Origin: Holdemania massiliensis
GTDB taxonomy: Bacteria > Bacillota_I > Bacilli_A > Erysipelotrichales > Erysipelotrichaceae
Assembly: GCF_022440805.1 (NCBI RefSeq)
Contig: NZ_JAKNTK010000001.1
Span: 1,426,001-1,490,000, forward strand
Direction of reading: 5' to 3'
Length of the DNA: 64,000 nt
In this document: positions 45,388 through 54,502 of the stretch, piece after piece
Position numbering within the stretch: position 1 is the first letter of the stretch
Layout of the letters: the number at the start of each line of letters is the position of its first letter
Notes under the pieces: generated by a model
Databases searched by the model: none
The model's input: only the letters and a program-made list of their open reading frames with translations
Told to the model about the DNA's origin: nothing
Translations under genes and position numbers: made by a program

Positions 45388-46464
45388 TTAGTTGTTGGCC
45401 GGGTTAAGATCGTTGTTTACGACCAGGTCAACGGCTTTCCAGTTGCCCGAGCTGCGCGTCAGGACAATTTGATAACCACAGTGATAAGTACGGTTTCCAT
45501 AGGTATTGCTCAATACGGTATAATCGAAAATCACTTTGCCAACTAAGTCGTCATCATCGATCTGGATCAGATCAATGACCTCTGAGTTTTCAAATTTAAC
45601 ACCGGCATGACTAGTATACCATTGGTTGTCCATGGTACGGATTTTAGTGGCAAATTCGCTGCCGGTCAAAAAGTAGCCAGTTAATGTTCCCAAACTGCCG
45701 TCGCCGGTTGCATAACGTGCTGCGGCTTCAGCGATGGCAATCATCGTCTTCTCACCTGCGTTTTTGACTTCACCGGCGGCTTCGCTTCCAACATAGAAAC
45801 GTTCTTCATAGGCGTCTTTAACTACTTTGTAGCCATCGGCTGAGATTTCCGGCTCCGACATCAATTCGCTGATTTCATAACGTGTCACGGAAGGCGCGGC
45901 AGAGCTGGTCTTATAGCGATCAAAGGTGCCGGCTGGAACCTGTGTTTCTTTTACATAATCGCTGCCTAATAAAATGCCATTGACTTTCACCTGAGCGGCT
46001 GCCGGGGCATCAATCAGATAGCTTAGATTGCCGGAACTCTGCATGATCGTTTCTACCTGCCAGGCATCGTTCTCTTTGCGCAGATTCAGCGTCGAAACCT
46101 TTTTGCCGTCAGAATAGACACCGTAGGTACCTTCATGACCTTCAGCCGTTTTATCATCCTTGACATAGCTGAGATCCTGGAAGTCAACATTTCCGTAGAT
46201 CGTATTCATCGTCGCATTGAAGTCGGCTTCGCTGCTTAAGCTGCCGGTTCGTGTCTGAAACTGTTCATATAATTCCGAATAATCCTGTTTTTCGATTTTC
46301 TTCATGTAAGCTTCCAAAGCGGCGTTAGGCATCGTTTTTTCATAAGCGCTCATCTTGGCATTGACTAAGGTGAGTACACCAGCGGAAGCGCCGATTACAA
46401 TCACCAGGATCAGCCCGATCATGGCCATGGCTGTTCCGGTGGGAATTCCTTGTTTTTTACTCAT
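45388..46464 (-). CDS. Membrane-anchored extracellular protein, function unknown
   Basis: 358 aa. One N-terminal anchor (AMAMIGLILVIVIGASAGVL), then an external region. Two segments (about 45-155 and 240-355) have the length and pattern of NTF2-like/cone folds (MKKIEKQDYSELYEQFQTR; then FDYTVLSNTYGNRTYHCGYQ). No catalytic motif. It follows the phosphodiester glycosidase-like gene by 11 bases on the same strand, and the anchors of the two look alike, so they form one cell-surface operon. Confidence 0.75.
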   Translation of the reverse strand: MSKKQGIPTGTAMAMIGLILVIVIGASAGVLTLVNAKMSAYEKTMPNAALEAYMKKIEKQDYSELYEQFQTRTGSLSSEADFNATMNTIYGNVDFQDLSYVKDDKTAEGHEGTYGVYSDGKKVSTLNLRKENDAWQVETIMQSSGNLSYLIDAPAAAQVKVNGILLGSDYVKETQVPAGTFDRYKTSSAAPSVTRYEISELMSEPEISADGYKVVKDAYEERFYVGSEAAGEVKNAGEKTMIAIAEAAARYATGDGSLGTLTGYFLTGSEFATKIRTMDNQWYTSHAGVKFENSEVIDLIQIDDDDLVGKVIFDYTVLSNTYGNRTYHCGYQIVLTRSSGNWKAVDLVVNNDLNPANN

Positions 46465-46475
46465 AGCAATTTCTC

Positions 46476-47462
46476 CTATTTCACGATAAAGGCGGTTGGC
46501 ACGCGGCGGTCGCCTTTAATCGATACGGTGGTATTCAGTGTTTCGCCATCATAAACCATGACAGTAGAATTACCGCCGTCCAGATTGGCGGCGTTAACAG
46601 CATCATACTGCTGCATGATGTCAATGATATCCTGATAGGTTGAGCCAAAGCTGCTCGGCTGGCGGCCATCCAGAACCATCAGCAGAAAGGCGCCGTCATA
46701 ACGCTGTCCAATGACTGTGCGCGGATTAAGTCCCGGATGCCGCCCGGTTTCAAAGACGACGTCCCAGTTCTTAATGAAGACGGGACCAAAGGTAACCGCA
46801 TCGCGGATATCATAATCCAGCGCCTGCTGGGCAGTCATATCACCAACGACTAACTGGTTGGCATTGTTGATGCCGATAACCGGTGTAAATTCGTTAGGTC
46901 TGCCGCTGATCAGCTTTCCATCATGAATGACAATACCATAAGCTGTCCCGCCGTTGCCGTTGCCGCCGGCATCTTCAAAGCCCCCGGCATTGATTCCAGC
47001 AATCGCGTTGTTATCTTGAATGTACTTTTCAACGGAATACCCCGGTGCTCCGGAATCCATATTCGGATTGCAGGCAACGAAGACGCGTGAAGGATCGTGA
47101 ACGATCATCAATTTACCTTCAAAAGTAGTTCCCTTCAGATCAATAATTTCAATGGCGTCCTTATCCGCACTTTCTGAAGCGGTTGGTTTATCCTCTTCAT
47201 CTGCCAGCTGCGGATTGCGGATCGCTTCCAGCTCAGCCTGGGAATAGAACAGCCCAGCGGCTTTATACTGCAGACTGCCTTCCTCCATGGTTTCCAGCAA
47301 ATGCTGCGTATACGCTTTGTAAGGTCCGCGATAGATCGAATTGAGCGCTAAAGTTCCGGTTATCCCAGCACCAGCTAAGACCATGACCAGGATGATACCG
47401 CTCAGCGCTCCGGCGGAGATCCCGGATTTTTTCGCTTTTCTTTTTTTAGTCATTTGTTTCAT
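46476..47462 (-). CDS. Membrane-anchored phosphodiester glycosidase (NAGPA-like) protein
   Basis: 328 aa. N-terminal anchor (GALSGIILVMVLAGAGITG, residues about 18-37), then a NAGPA/phosphodiester-glycosidase domain: AIAGINAGGFEDAGG, GIVIHDGKLISG, AVTFGPVFIKN, NPRTVIGQ, LMVLDGRQPSSFGST and ANLDGGNSTVMVY. Related domains remove sugars from phosphodiesters in surface polymers or exopolysaccharide. The ATG lacks its own ribosome site but overlaps (ATGA) the stop of an 8-codon upstream frame that has one. A longer frame beginning at 47582 is unlikely. Confidence 0.85.
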   Translation of the reverse strand: MKQMTKKRKAKKSGISAGALSGIILVMVLAGAGITGTLALNSIYRGPYKAYTQHLLETMEEGSLQYKAAGLFYSQAELEAIRNPQLADEEDKPTASESADKDAIEIIDLKGTTFEGKLMIVHDPSRVFVACNPNMDSGAPGYSVEKYIQDNNAIAGINAGGFEDAGGNGNGGTAYGIVIHDGKLISGRPNEFTPVIGINNANQLVVGDMTAQQALDYDIRDAVTFGPVFIKNWDVVFETGRHPGLNPRTVIGQRYDGAFLLMVLDGRQPSSFGSTYQDIIDIMQQYDAVNAANLDGGNSTVMVYDGETLNTTVSIKGDRRVPTAFIVK

Positions 47463-47482
47463 GTATGAAGTTTGATCTTCAT
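47459..47482 (-). CDS. Seven-residue upstream peptide (translational coupling)
   Basis: ATG at 47482 encodes MKIKLHT and stops at 47459. AAAGGAG lies 4 bases before it. The stop overlaps the glycosidase start as ATGA, so ribosomes finishing the mini-frame can restart on the main gene. Confidence 0.5.
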   Translation of the reverse strand: MKIKLHT

Positions 47483-47762
47483 ACGACTCCTTTCTTTTGT
47501 TCGTGTTCAGCCACAGCATAATTATATCGGCAACCGCGCCAGAAAACAATGCGTGTGCAGACGAAATAAATGAAGACTTCATGACGAAAAGAAATGAAGT
47601 GGAGAGCGTTGAGAAGTACCTGTTAAAAAATACTGAAAAAAATAAAAAGAAAGAAATGATCTTGAAAGAAGTGATTAGGAAAGAAAAATAAACAAGTCAG
47701 CAAAGATGGAAAAAATATAATGCATATTTAATGCGCATATAATGCATAGATTTTTCAAAACA
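47483..47762. other. Intergenic region upstream of the surface operon
   Basis: No supported gene. A plus-strand frame at 47497-47691 has no ribosome site and low-complexity Lys/Glu codons. A promoter for the minus-strand operon is expected here but none is convincing. Confidence 0.45.
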
Positions 47763-47792
47763 CAAAAAAAAAGCCTTTTGTTAAAGGCTTTC
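47763..47792 (-). terminator. tRNA operon terminator
   Basis: On the minus strand, AAAGCCTTT-AACA-AAAGGCTTT then T run, 10 bases after the tRNA-Gly CCA end. Confidence 0.85.
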
Positions 47793-47801
47793 ACGTTATA
47801 G

Positions 47802-47875
47802 TGGCAGGGGTGGAGAGAATCGAACTCCCATCAAAGGTTTTGGAGACCTCTGTTCTACCATTGAACCACACCCCT
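47802..47875 (-). tRNA. tRNA-Gly (anticodon TCC)
   Basis: 74 bases with encoded CCA. Acceptor AGGGGTG/CACCCCT, D arm GTTCAATGGTAGAAC, anticodon stem GAGGT/ACCTT with loop CTCCAAA (anticodon at 47842-47844 on the complement), T arm GGGAGTTCGATTCTCTCC. Second in a two-gene transcript. Confidence 0.95.
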
Positions 47876-47880
47876 AAAAA

Positions 47881-47957
47881 TGGTGACCCGTACGAGATTC
47901 GAACTCGTGAATGACGCCGTGAAAGGGCGCTGTGTTAAGCCACTTCACCAACGGGCC
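47881..47957 (-). tRNA. tRNA-Glu (anticodon TTC)
   Basis: 77 bases with encoded CCA. Acceptor GGCCCGT/ACGGGTC, anticodon stem GCGCC/GGCGT with loop CTTTCAC (anticodon at 47921-47923), T arm ACGAGTTCGAATCTCGT. First gene of the Glu-Gly pair, five bases before tRNA-Gly. Confidence 0.95.
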
Positions 47958-47977
47958 AATTTTTCGATTGCTTTGTA

Positions 47978-48006
47978 ATAATAGCATAAACTTTTTCTGA
48001 TTTCAA
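47978..48006 (-). promoter_or_regulatory. tRNA-Glu-Gly promoter
   Basis: On the minus strand TTGAAA (48001-48006), 17 bases, TATTAT (47978-47983). Confidence 0.75.
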
Positions 48007-48331
48007 CAAAAAAATAAAAAAAGAAAGCAGAACAGAATCGGAACAAGAGATGACTTACCGAATTTCCTGTAATGCAGCGGATAAATCTGTTTGGAAATCG
48101 GATACCCCTATTCAATAGGCTGCTAAGAACAGCCTTCTTCTGTCGATGAGTTCTGAGCGAAGGTAGGTTTTCATTTCTTTTTTTGAATTTCAATTCAGCT
48201 TTCTTCCTGCTTTTCTTAAACACTTTATTTCTTTTGGTATTTTTGTCTGCTGGAAGTCGCTAATACTGGTTTACTTTTCAGATCAAATATCTTAAAATTT
48301 ACGTGTATCTAAAATGAGAAGGAGATTAATT
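48007..48331. other. Intergenic region ahead of pfp
   Basis: About 325 bases without a supported gene; a minus-strand frame here is basic low-complexity sequence with no ribosome site. The pfp promoter probably lies in 48250-48310 but no box is strong. Confidence 0.45.
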
Positions 48332-49990
48332 ATGAAAATTTCATCGCTACAATCTGCTAGATATGAGTATTCACCGAAACTCCCAGGTATGTTACGGCAT
48401 GGTATTGCCAATATTGGAGTTCAGGAAGGGGAAGAAACTCAGAGCGCAGCCGATCAGGAAGTAATCAAACGCTTATTTCCGAACACATACGGCAAAAAGG
48501 AAATCACATTCGTACAGGGTGAGAACACGGCAGAAGCCAAGAAGCAAGTGGTCGGCGTCATTCTTTCCGGCGGTCAGGCACCTGGCGGACATAACGTCAT
48601 CTGCGGTTTATATGATGCTTTAAAGGCAGCGAATACGGAAAACGTTCTGTATGGCTTTAAAAACGGTCCGATCGGTTTGATTGAAGATGATTATTTGATT
48701 TTCGATGATGCTTACATCAATCAGTTCCGCAATACCGGCGGTTTTGATATCATCGGTTCCGGAAGAACAAAACTGGAAACCAATGAACAGTTTGCAATTG
48801 TTGCGGATGTCTGCAAAAAGCACGGAATTACGGCCATTGTCATCATCGGCGGAGATGATTCCAATACCAATGCAGCGGTTCTGGCGGAATACTTTGCGGC
48901 GCATGATACCGGTGTTCAGGTGATTGGGTGCCCGAAAACCATTGACGGCGATTTGAAGAATGAAGATATTGAATGCTCATTCGGCTTTGATACCGCGACC
49001 AAGACGTACAGCGAGATTATCGGAAACATTGAAAGAGATGCGAATTCAGCGAAGAAATATTGGCATTTCATTAAGGTCATGGGCCGTTCCGCTTCGCATG
49101 TTGCTTTGGAATGCGCACTTGAAACTCAACCGAATATCTGCCTGATCTCAGAAGAAGTTTCGGCTAAGAAAATGTCGCTTTCCCAGATTGCGGATTACAT
49201 TGCGGATTCTGTCGAAAAGCGTGCGGCGAAGGGAATGAACTTCGGTGTCGCGATCATTCCGGAAGGCGTTGTTGAATTTGTACCGGAATTCTCAGCGTTA
49301 ATTCAGGAAATCAACGAACTGCTTGCAGGAAGCAAAGCGGATGCATTCAATGCGCTTGCGACTTGGAGTGAGAAGTATGCGTTCATCGAAAAGGGACTGA
49401 CTAAAGAATCGATGGGTGTCTTTGCGATTCTTCCTGAAAACATTCAGCAGCAGCTGTTCCTGGAACGCGATCCGCATGGCAACGTTCAGGTTTCACTGAT
49501 CGAATCTGAAAAATTATTCTCGGCCTTGGTCAAGGATAAATTAGATGAGAGAAAGAAAGCTGGAACCTACAAGGGAAAATTCAGCGCCCTGCATCATTTC
49601 TTAGGTTATGAAGGAAGATGTGCATTCCCGTCGAACTTTGATTCAGATTACTGTTATTCGTTAGGCTATAATGCGTTCATGCTGATCCAGTATGGCTATA
49701 ACGGTTATCTGTCAAAAATCTCCAACCTGTCCAATCCGGCCAGCGAATGGACAGCCGGCGGCATGCCGATTACTAAGATGATGAACATCGAAAGAAGACA
49801 TGGTGAAGACAAGCCGGTTATTAAAAAGGCACTTGTTGAACTGGATGGCAAGCCGTTCAAATTCTTTGAAGCCCACCGTGAAGAATGGGCAGTAGAAACA
49901 AGCTTTGTTTATCCGGGCGCAATCCAGTATTACGGACCAGCGGAAGTCTGCGATATCACAACGAAGACGTTGGCACTGGAGCACGAATAA
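48332..49990 (+). CDS. pfp: Pyrophosphate-dependent 6-phosphofructokinase
   Basis: 552 aa. Phosphorylates fructose-6-phosphate with PPi instead of ATP, reversibly, saving ATP in glycolysis. The long PFP architecture is clear: ILSGGQAPGGHNVI (phosphate donor loop), IIGGDDSNTNAA and GCPKTIDGDLKN; the Asp in GGDDS and the Lys in PKTIDGD define PPi use. MGRSASHVALECALETQPN binds fructose-6-phosphate. AAGGAG precedes ATG 48332. Monocistronic with a terminator downstream. Confidence 0.96.
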   Translation: MKISSLQSARYEYSPKLPGMLRHGIANIGVQEGEETQSAADQEVIKRLFPNTYGKKEITFVQGENTAEAKKQVVGVILSGGQAPGGHNVICGLYDALKAANTENVLYGFKNGPIGLIEDDYLIFDDAYINQFRNTGGFDIIGSGRTKLETNEQFAIVADVCKKHGITAIVIIGGDDSNTNAAVLAEYFAAHDTGVQVIGCPKTIDGDLKNEDIECSFGFDTATKTYSEIIGNIERDANSAKKYWHFIKVMGRSASHVALECALETQPNICLISEEVSAKKMSLSQIADYIADSVEKRAAKGMNFGVAIIPEGVVEFVPEFSALIQEINELLAGSKADAFNALATWSEKYAFIEKGLTKESMGVFAILPENIQQQLFLERDPHGNVQVSLIESEKLFSALVKDKLDERKKAGTYKGKFSALHHFLGYEGRCAFPSNFDSDYCYSLGYNAFMLIQYGYNGYLSKISNLSNPASEWTAGGMPITKMMNIERRHGEDKPVIKKALVELDGKPFKFFEAHREEWAVETSFVYPGAIQYYGPAEVCDITTKTLALEHE

Positions 49991-50049
49991 TTCATCAGAA
50001 TAAACGTTTGATCAGTTGTTCTGTGACTCTTGCATAGGATTGATAAAAA

Positions 50050-50097
50050 GAAATTGCCAGATTGGATCATAACGATTCCTTTCCGGCAATTTTTTTA
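50050..50097. terminator. Terminator between pfp and the P-loop kinase gene
   Basis: AAATTGCC ... GGCAATTT with T7. Convergent; the minus-strand gene ends inside the T tract. Confidence 0.75.
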
Positions 50098-50670
50098 TTT
50101 GTAAATTTTGACTGAACAAGCGTGGACAGGAAGCTGCTGATATGCGTCCAGGATCAAAGCGAGATTCTTCGCTAAGGGTCGGCCGCCGTCAAGATACAGG
50201 ACACGGCAGGGCAGACTGGCAGCCCACTTCAGATGCCGGCTGCGGCAGGGAGATCCGTCTGTTTCATAACGATCTGAATCCGCCAGAAAACGCTGATGGG
50301 AATCAAACATGTCGCCGCCAGGCAGAATCCGTTCTCCAAAAGCTTCCCATTCCCGCTGGTGCAGCCGCTGACGGCGCAGCGCAGCGTCGGCATCGACATG
50401 GACGGCTAAGTCAAACAGCGGTACAAAGGGGGCGTTGAAGCTGTCCATGGAACCGGCCATGACGAAATGATCGAATTGAGAAATGTCATGCATTAAACGT
50501 TCGGCTTTTTCCTGACGGGAATACATACATGTAAAGGGAATGGGCGTGTCTTTCCGCCAGAGATAATCGTCGATATCAAAATAAGGATAACCTAATTCCT
50601 GAGCTAGTTTTCGGCCTAAGGTTGTTTTCCCGGAACCGGAAGAACCGAATAAGATAATTCCGCGTGTCAT
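50095..50670 (-). CDS. Small P-loop kinase-like NTPase
   Basis: 191 aa. Walker A FGSSGSGKTTLGRKLA at residues about 8-23, FDIDDYLW as the acidic substrate strand, and a lid-like HQREWEAFGERI segment. Resembles the AAA_18/shikimate-kinase-like group of small-molecule kinases found in many Firmicutes; substrate unknown. GGGAGGGATATAGA precedes the ATG. Stands alone. Confidence 0.82.
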   Translation of the reverse strand: MTRGIILFGSSGSGKTTLGRKLAQELGYPYFDIDDYLWRKDTPIPFTCMYSRQEKAERLMHDISQFDHFVMAGSMDSFNAPFVPLFDLAVHVDADAALRRQRLHQREWEAFGERILPGGDMFDSHQRFLADSDRYETDGSPCRSRHLKWAASLPCRVLYLDGGRPLAKNLALILDAYQQLPVHACSVKIYK

Positions 50671-50887
50671 TCTATATCCCTCCCTGATGATGCATTATGG
50701 ACTTTTATTCTATCACAAAAGACGCGGTCAGAATAACATAAGTAAAGAATTCCTGTTGTTCTCGTTTTTAGCGATAGAACCTGGTAGAATGATTATAAAT
50801 AGAAGCTTGATCGCCGGATGCTGGAAACTTTGCAGCTTAAGGGTTTAATGCAGTTAACCGGCAAATCAAACGGATTAGGAGAATAGA

Positions 50888-51475
50888 ATGCTTATTTTGG
50901 ATGCGCTGCGCAGCTGCTTGCTGGCAGGGGTGGTATTGGGTCTGGTTCCCGTTGTATGGTGGTGGTTTAAAGGCCGTAAACAGGCAAAGTTTACTCTGTA
51001 TTTTGGTTTGATCCGGCCGAAGAAAACAAGGCAGGCTGCGTTCATGATTGGAATGTACGGCTTGATCTGGGGGATGACTCATCTGCCGTATCTTACGCAG
51101 TATACCCAACCCTCGGCCAGTCTGTATGCTGGAATGGGGAGTGCGGCAATCCTTCCGATTTTGATCATCAGTTTCATACAGACCGGGTTTTTGGAAGAAT
51201 TTCTGTTTCGGGGCTTTCTGAACAAACGGCTGGTTAGTCGTTTCGGTGTTTATCGAGGTGTTCTCCTTCAGGGTGTTATTTTCGGTACTCTGCATGTCCT
51301 GTTAGCCTCAAACGTCACGTGGCTTTCCGGAATGATTATTTTTACGACGACCCTGCTTGGCGGCCTGGTGCTGGGCTTGCTTTCTGAAAAAACGTTTCAG
51401 GGTTCAATTTTACCAGGCGTATTTCTGCATGGATTGGGCAACATGATCATCAATTTAATCCAGGCATTTTCATAA
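50888..51475 (+). CDS. CPBP-family intramembrane metalloprotease
   Basis: 195 aa with about six membrane spans. Catalytic motifs of the CPBP/Abi family: FLEEFLFRG (Glu103, Glu104, Arg108), LHVL (His136) and FLHGLGN (His181). Such proteases cleave prenylated proteins in eukaryotes and act in bacteriocin self-immunity or membrane-protein processing in bacteria. TTAGGAGAATAG precedes the ATG. No bacteriocin gene seen nearby. Confidence 0.88.
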   Translation: MLILDALRSCLLAGVVLGLVPVVWWWFKGRKQAKFTLYFGLIRPKKTRQAAFMIGMYGLIWGMTHLPYLTQYTQPSASLYAGMGSAAILPILIISFIQTGFLEEFLFRGFLNKRLVSRFGVYRGVLLQGVIFGTLHVLLASNVTWLSGMIIFTTTLLGGLVLGLLSEKTFQGSILPGVFLHGLGNMIINLIQAFS

Positions 51476-51514
51476 TGATGCCCGCAAACAATGGCTGAGA
51501 AAACAGAGATAAAG

Positions 51515-51563
51515 AAAAACGCTGAGTGAAGTCCGGAATACAGGAAGCACAGCGTTTTTTTGC
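51515..51563. terminator. Bidirectional terminator
   Basis: AAAAACGCTG ... CAGCGTTTTT between the CPBP gene and the end of the threonine operon. Confidence 0.8.
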
Positions 51564-51628
51564 TTTATATAGTATACCTAATTGATCTGAGGAGCGAAGT
51601 TGTCATTGACTTGTAAGTCCAGCTCAGT

Positions 51629-52066
51629 TTATTCCAAATCGATCAGTCGGACATTGGTGACGCCTTTTTTCTCCTTTAAGCTGCGCAGGACTTCGTCAAT
51701 GGAACAATCCAGATCCGAGATATCCAGGGAGAGGCTGACGGAGGCATGATCGTGGATAGGGATCGACTGGTTGATTGTCAGAACGCTGGTATGCTGAGCA
51801 GCGAGCTCGTTGAGAACCTCGCTTAAAACTCCCTGCTGATGCGTCAGAATCATGCTCAGAACCGCTTTGCGGCCGCGCGCATTTTCCGAGAAGGAAAAGA
51901 TGGAGTCTTTGTATTTATAATAGGTGCTGCGGCTGATGCCGACTCGCTGGACGGCTTCACTGACGCCTTTGACTTTGTGCTGCTCAACCAGATCGCGGGC
52001 AGCGACGACTTTTTCATAGAAGTCCGGCAAAATTTTTGTATTGACGATCAAATATTGTTCACTCAT
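51629..52066 (-). CDS. thrR: ACT-domain HTH regulator, ThrR/PheB (UPF0735) family
   Basis: 145 aa. An N-terminal helix-turn-helix-like part (VSEAVQRVGISRSTYYKYKD) is followed by an ACT domain (VLSMILTHQQGVLSEVLNEL, then VTNVRLIDLE) that binds amino acids. B. subtilis ThrR (YszB/PheB), of this family, represses threonine synthesis genes. Here the gene is last in thrC-thrB-thrR, overlapping thrB by 8 bases, which strongly suggests the same job. The perfect palindrome at 54503-54521 is a candidate operator. Ribosome site AAGGAGG lies in the thrB end. Confidence 0.85.
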   Translation of the reverse strand: MSEQYLIVNTKILPDFYEKVVAARDLVEQHKVKGVSEAVQRVGISRSTYYKYKDSIFSFSENARGRKAVLSMILTHQQGVLSEVLNELAAQHTSVLTINQSIPIHDHASVSLSLDISDLDCSIDEVLRSLKEKKGVTNVRLIDLE

Positions 52067-52952
52067 GAAAGTCCTCCTTCATTTCAATGCGGGTACCCTC
52101 CTGCTGGACCCGGCATGGCAGCAACTGCCAATGATGGCTGAGCGTTTTCAGCTTTAGGGATAATGCGGCTTCCGGAAGCGTGTCGAGAAATATCGCTAAG
52201 AGCGTCGGCCCGGACCCGCTGATCATGACGGCAGCGGCCCCTTGATCCCGACACAGCTGCCGGACTTCATCATATTCAGGAATCAATGGAATGCGGTAGG
52301 GTTCGTGCAGCGGTTCATTCATGGCGGCTTCCAATAAGGCGCTGTCCGCGGTTTCCAAGCCCTTTAACAAAAAGGCCAGTTTGCCCAAAGCTCCGGCAGC
52401 CTGAGCGTGCGGAATGGCAGCCGGCAGCGCTTGCCGGGCACGCTGGGTTTCCAGCTCATAGTCCGGAACCAACGCCGCCCAATGCAGCCGGTCGCTGACG
52501 GTGAAATCGGCGGTCAAAAGGCAGTCCTGATCGACGATGGCGGCTTTGAGTCCGCCCAGCAGTGCGGGGGTGACATTGTCAGGATGACCTTCCAGTTCAC
52601 AGGCCAGCCGCAATAGATCCAAGGCCGACACCGGTTCATTCAGCAGGGCATTGGCTCCGCACAGACCGGCGATAATGCAGGCGGAGGAAGAACCTAAACC
52701 TCGGCTGGGCGGGATCGGTGAGTCAATCGTAATCCGCACCGGCAGGGGTTCTTCATTCAGTTTTTGGAACAGCCGGCAATAGGCGCGCTGAACCAAGTTG
52801 TCGGCATTGCAGAAGCGTTCAGGACAGCCGGTAATCGCAAACTGATCCGCCAAAGTAAAGGTAAAACTAGCTTCCAAATCCAAAGCCAGGCCCAGTGTAT
52901 CAAATCCCGGTCCAAGATTGGCCGTGGTGGCCGGAACGATGACTTTAATCAT
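52059..52952 (-). CDS. thrB: Homoserine kinase
   Basis: 297 aa GHMP kinase that phosphorylates homoserine. VPATTANLGPGFDTLGLAL at the N-terminus, the ATP loop IPPSRGLGSSSA, and a C-terminal MISGSGPTLLAI are the three GHMP motifs. Overlaps thrC by 8 bases upstream and thrR by 8 downstream. Its own ribosome site is weak, so translation is probably coupled to thrC. Confidence 0.96.
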   Translation of the reverse strand: MIKVIVPATTANLGPGFDTLGLALDLEASFTFTLADQFAITGCPERFCNADNLVQRAYCRLFQKLNEEPLPVRITIDSPIPPSRGLGSSSACIIAGLCGANALLNEPVSALDLLRLACELEGHPDNVTPALLGGLKAAIVDQDCLLTADFTVSDRLHWAALVPDYELETQRARQALPAAIPHAQAAGALGKLAFLLKGLETADSALLEAAMNEPLHEPYRIPLIPEYDEVRQLCRDQGAAAVMISGSGPTLLAIFLDTLPEAALSLKLKTLSHHWQLLPCRVQQEGTRIEMKEDFHE

Positions 52953-54441
52953 GCTTCACAACCTGCACTTTCTGCCGGACATAATCGACAATCGCGTCTT
53001 TTTCAATTTTGTCGGTATGCCGGATGTTTTTTTCACGCAGGCCCTGCAAAGCGGTTGGAATTGGAAGGCCGGTGCGGGCGGAGAGCTGTTCCATGGCTGA
53101 CCATTCATCTAAATCACAATGTCCAAACAGCGCTTCGTGGACATCCCTGCTGAATTTATAGCACGAAGCGGTTGCCAGAATGACGCAGGGATCCTGAACC
53201 TCGCCTTTTTGCCGCAGCTGCCGCAAAACATGCACGCCGACGGCGGTGTGGGGATCAAGAATCTGAGCGGTCTGGGCGTACACCTTGCGGATCGTTTCCG
53301 CTGCCTGATCATCCAGGCAGTCGCCGCAGGCGAATTGACGCTGCAGCTTCGTTAACAGGCTTGGTTCAATCTGATACCAGCCGTTTTGTTTCAGTTGTTC
53401 CATATACAGACTGACTGAGCCGTCATCCGGGGCTGATTCATGCGCCAGTAAGCGTTCCAGATTGCTGGAGATCAGAATGTCCATGGACGGCGACGTCGTT
53501 TTGACGAGTTTTCGCCGACAATCATAACGGCCGGTCGTAAAAAATTCAGTCAGGACGTTGTTGGCATTGCTGGCGACGATCAGCTTGCCGACAGGCAGGC
53601 CCATCTGTTTGGCATAATAGCCAGCCAGAATATCGCCGAAATTACCAGTCGGAACACTGAAATTCAGGTGTTGACCGTTTCTTAGCACGCCTTGTCTGCG
53701 CAGTTTTCGGTAGGCCCAGAAATAATAAACAATCTGCGGAACTAGCCGTCCGATATTGATGGAGTTAGCGCTGGAAAGCCGGATATGATGAGCTTGCAGC
53801 TCAGCGCTGAGCTGCGGATCGGCGAAGCATCGCTTCACAGCACTTTGGGCGTCGTCAAAATCCCCGCGGACAGCACAGACGCCGACATTTTTGCCTTCAC
53901 TGGTCAGCATCTGCCGCTGCTGAATTTCACTGACCCGCTGATCAGGGTAAAAGACAAGCAGTTCGCAGCCGCTGCGGTCTTTGAAGCCTTCCAGCGCCGC
54001 TTTGCCGGTATCCCCGGAAGTCGCTGCTAAAATCAATGTTTGCGCCGGATTTTCCTGACGAGCTGCGGCTTCGTTTAAAAATAACGGCAGCAGCGACAAC
54101 GCGATATCCTTAAAGGCCGCCGTCGGACCATGATACAGTTCCAGCAGATAATCCGAACCTAGCGGTTTTAAGGCAACGACGTCTTCAGCTTCGAAGCGGC
54201 CGTCATAGGCCTGATGCAGAAAAGATGTGAGGGTCTGCGGATCCAGTTCATCGGTAAAACAGGATAAGACAGCGTGGGCAATCTGCAAGTAACTGTCCGG
54301 CAGAGTTTCAACATTGAGTTGTTTGTTTTGCCAGTCTTCGGGGATATACAGCCCGCCATCTTCGGCGATGCCGTTTTGGACAGCGGTCCAAAAATCCGTT
54401 TGAATTTGTGAACTGCGCGTACTGCGCAATGATTTTTTCAT
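52945..54441 (-). CDS. thrC: Threonine synthase
   Basis: 498 aa PLP enzyme of the longer (E. coli-like) threonine synthase class. YRSTRSSQ-type start (LRSTRSSQIQTDFWTAVQNG), YHGPTAAFKDIALSLL carrying the PLP lysine, ATSGDTGKAALEGF binding the PLP phosphate, and SVPTGNFGDILAGYYAKQMG are present. An inner ATG was chosen (AGAGGTGG upstream); a longer frame to 54501 would cross the divergent promoter. First gene of the minus-strand threonine operon. Confidence 0.96.
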   Translation of the reverse strand: MKKSLRSTRSSQIQTDFWTAVQNGIAEDGGLYIPEDWQNKQLNVETLPDSYLQIAHAVLSCFTDELDPQTLTSFLHQAYDGRFEAEDVVALKPLGSDYLLELYHGPTAAFKDIALSLLPLFLNEAAARQENPAQTLILAATSGDTGKAALEGFKDRSGCELLVFYPDQRVSEIQQRQMLTSEGKNVGVCAVRGDFDDAQSAVKRCFADPQLSAELQAHHIRLSSANSINIGRLVPQIVYYFWAYRKLRRQGVLRNGQHLNFSVPTGNFGDILAGYYAKQMGLPVGKLIVASNANNVLTEFFTTGRYDCRRKLVKTTSPSMDILISSNLERLLAHESAPDDGSVSLYMEQLKQNGWYQIEPSLLTKLQRQFACGDCLDDQAAETIRKVYAQTAQILDPHTAVGVHVLRQLRQKGEVQDPCVILATASCYKFSRDVHEALFGHCDLDEWSAMEQLSARTGLPIPTALQGLREKNIRHTDKIEKDAIVDYVRQKVQVVKHD

Positions 54442-54452
54442 ACTACCACCTC

Positions 54453-54482
54453 TTGAATTTTTTAACAGTTCTATGATACAAT
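54453..54482 (+). promoter_or_regulatory. hom operon promoter
   Basis: TTGAAT (54453-54458), 18 bases, TACAAT (54477-54482), within the 97-base gap between divergent thrC and hom. Confidence 0.6.
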
Positions 54483-54502
54483 GTCTTTCAATGAAAAACA
54501 AG

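Noticed and set aside
47497..47691. Plus-strand frame of 64 codons
   Set aside because: No ribosome site; Lys/Glu/Asn-rich low-complexity end typical of A-rich intergenic DNA.
47945..48223. Minus-strand frame of 92 codons
   Set aside because: Crosses tRNA-Glu and its promoter; basic low-complexity sequence.
50837..51295. Minus-strand frame of 152 codons antisense to the CPBP protease
   Set aside because: The plus-strand gene has catalytic motifs and a ribosome site; the antisense frame has neither.
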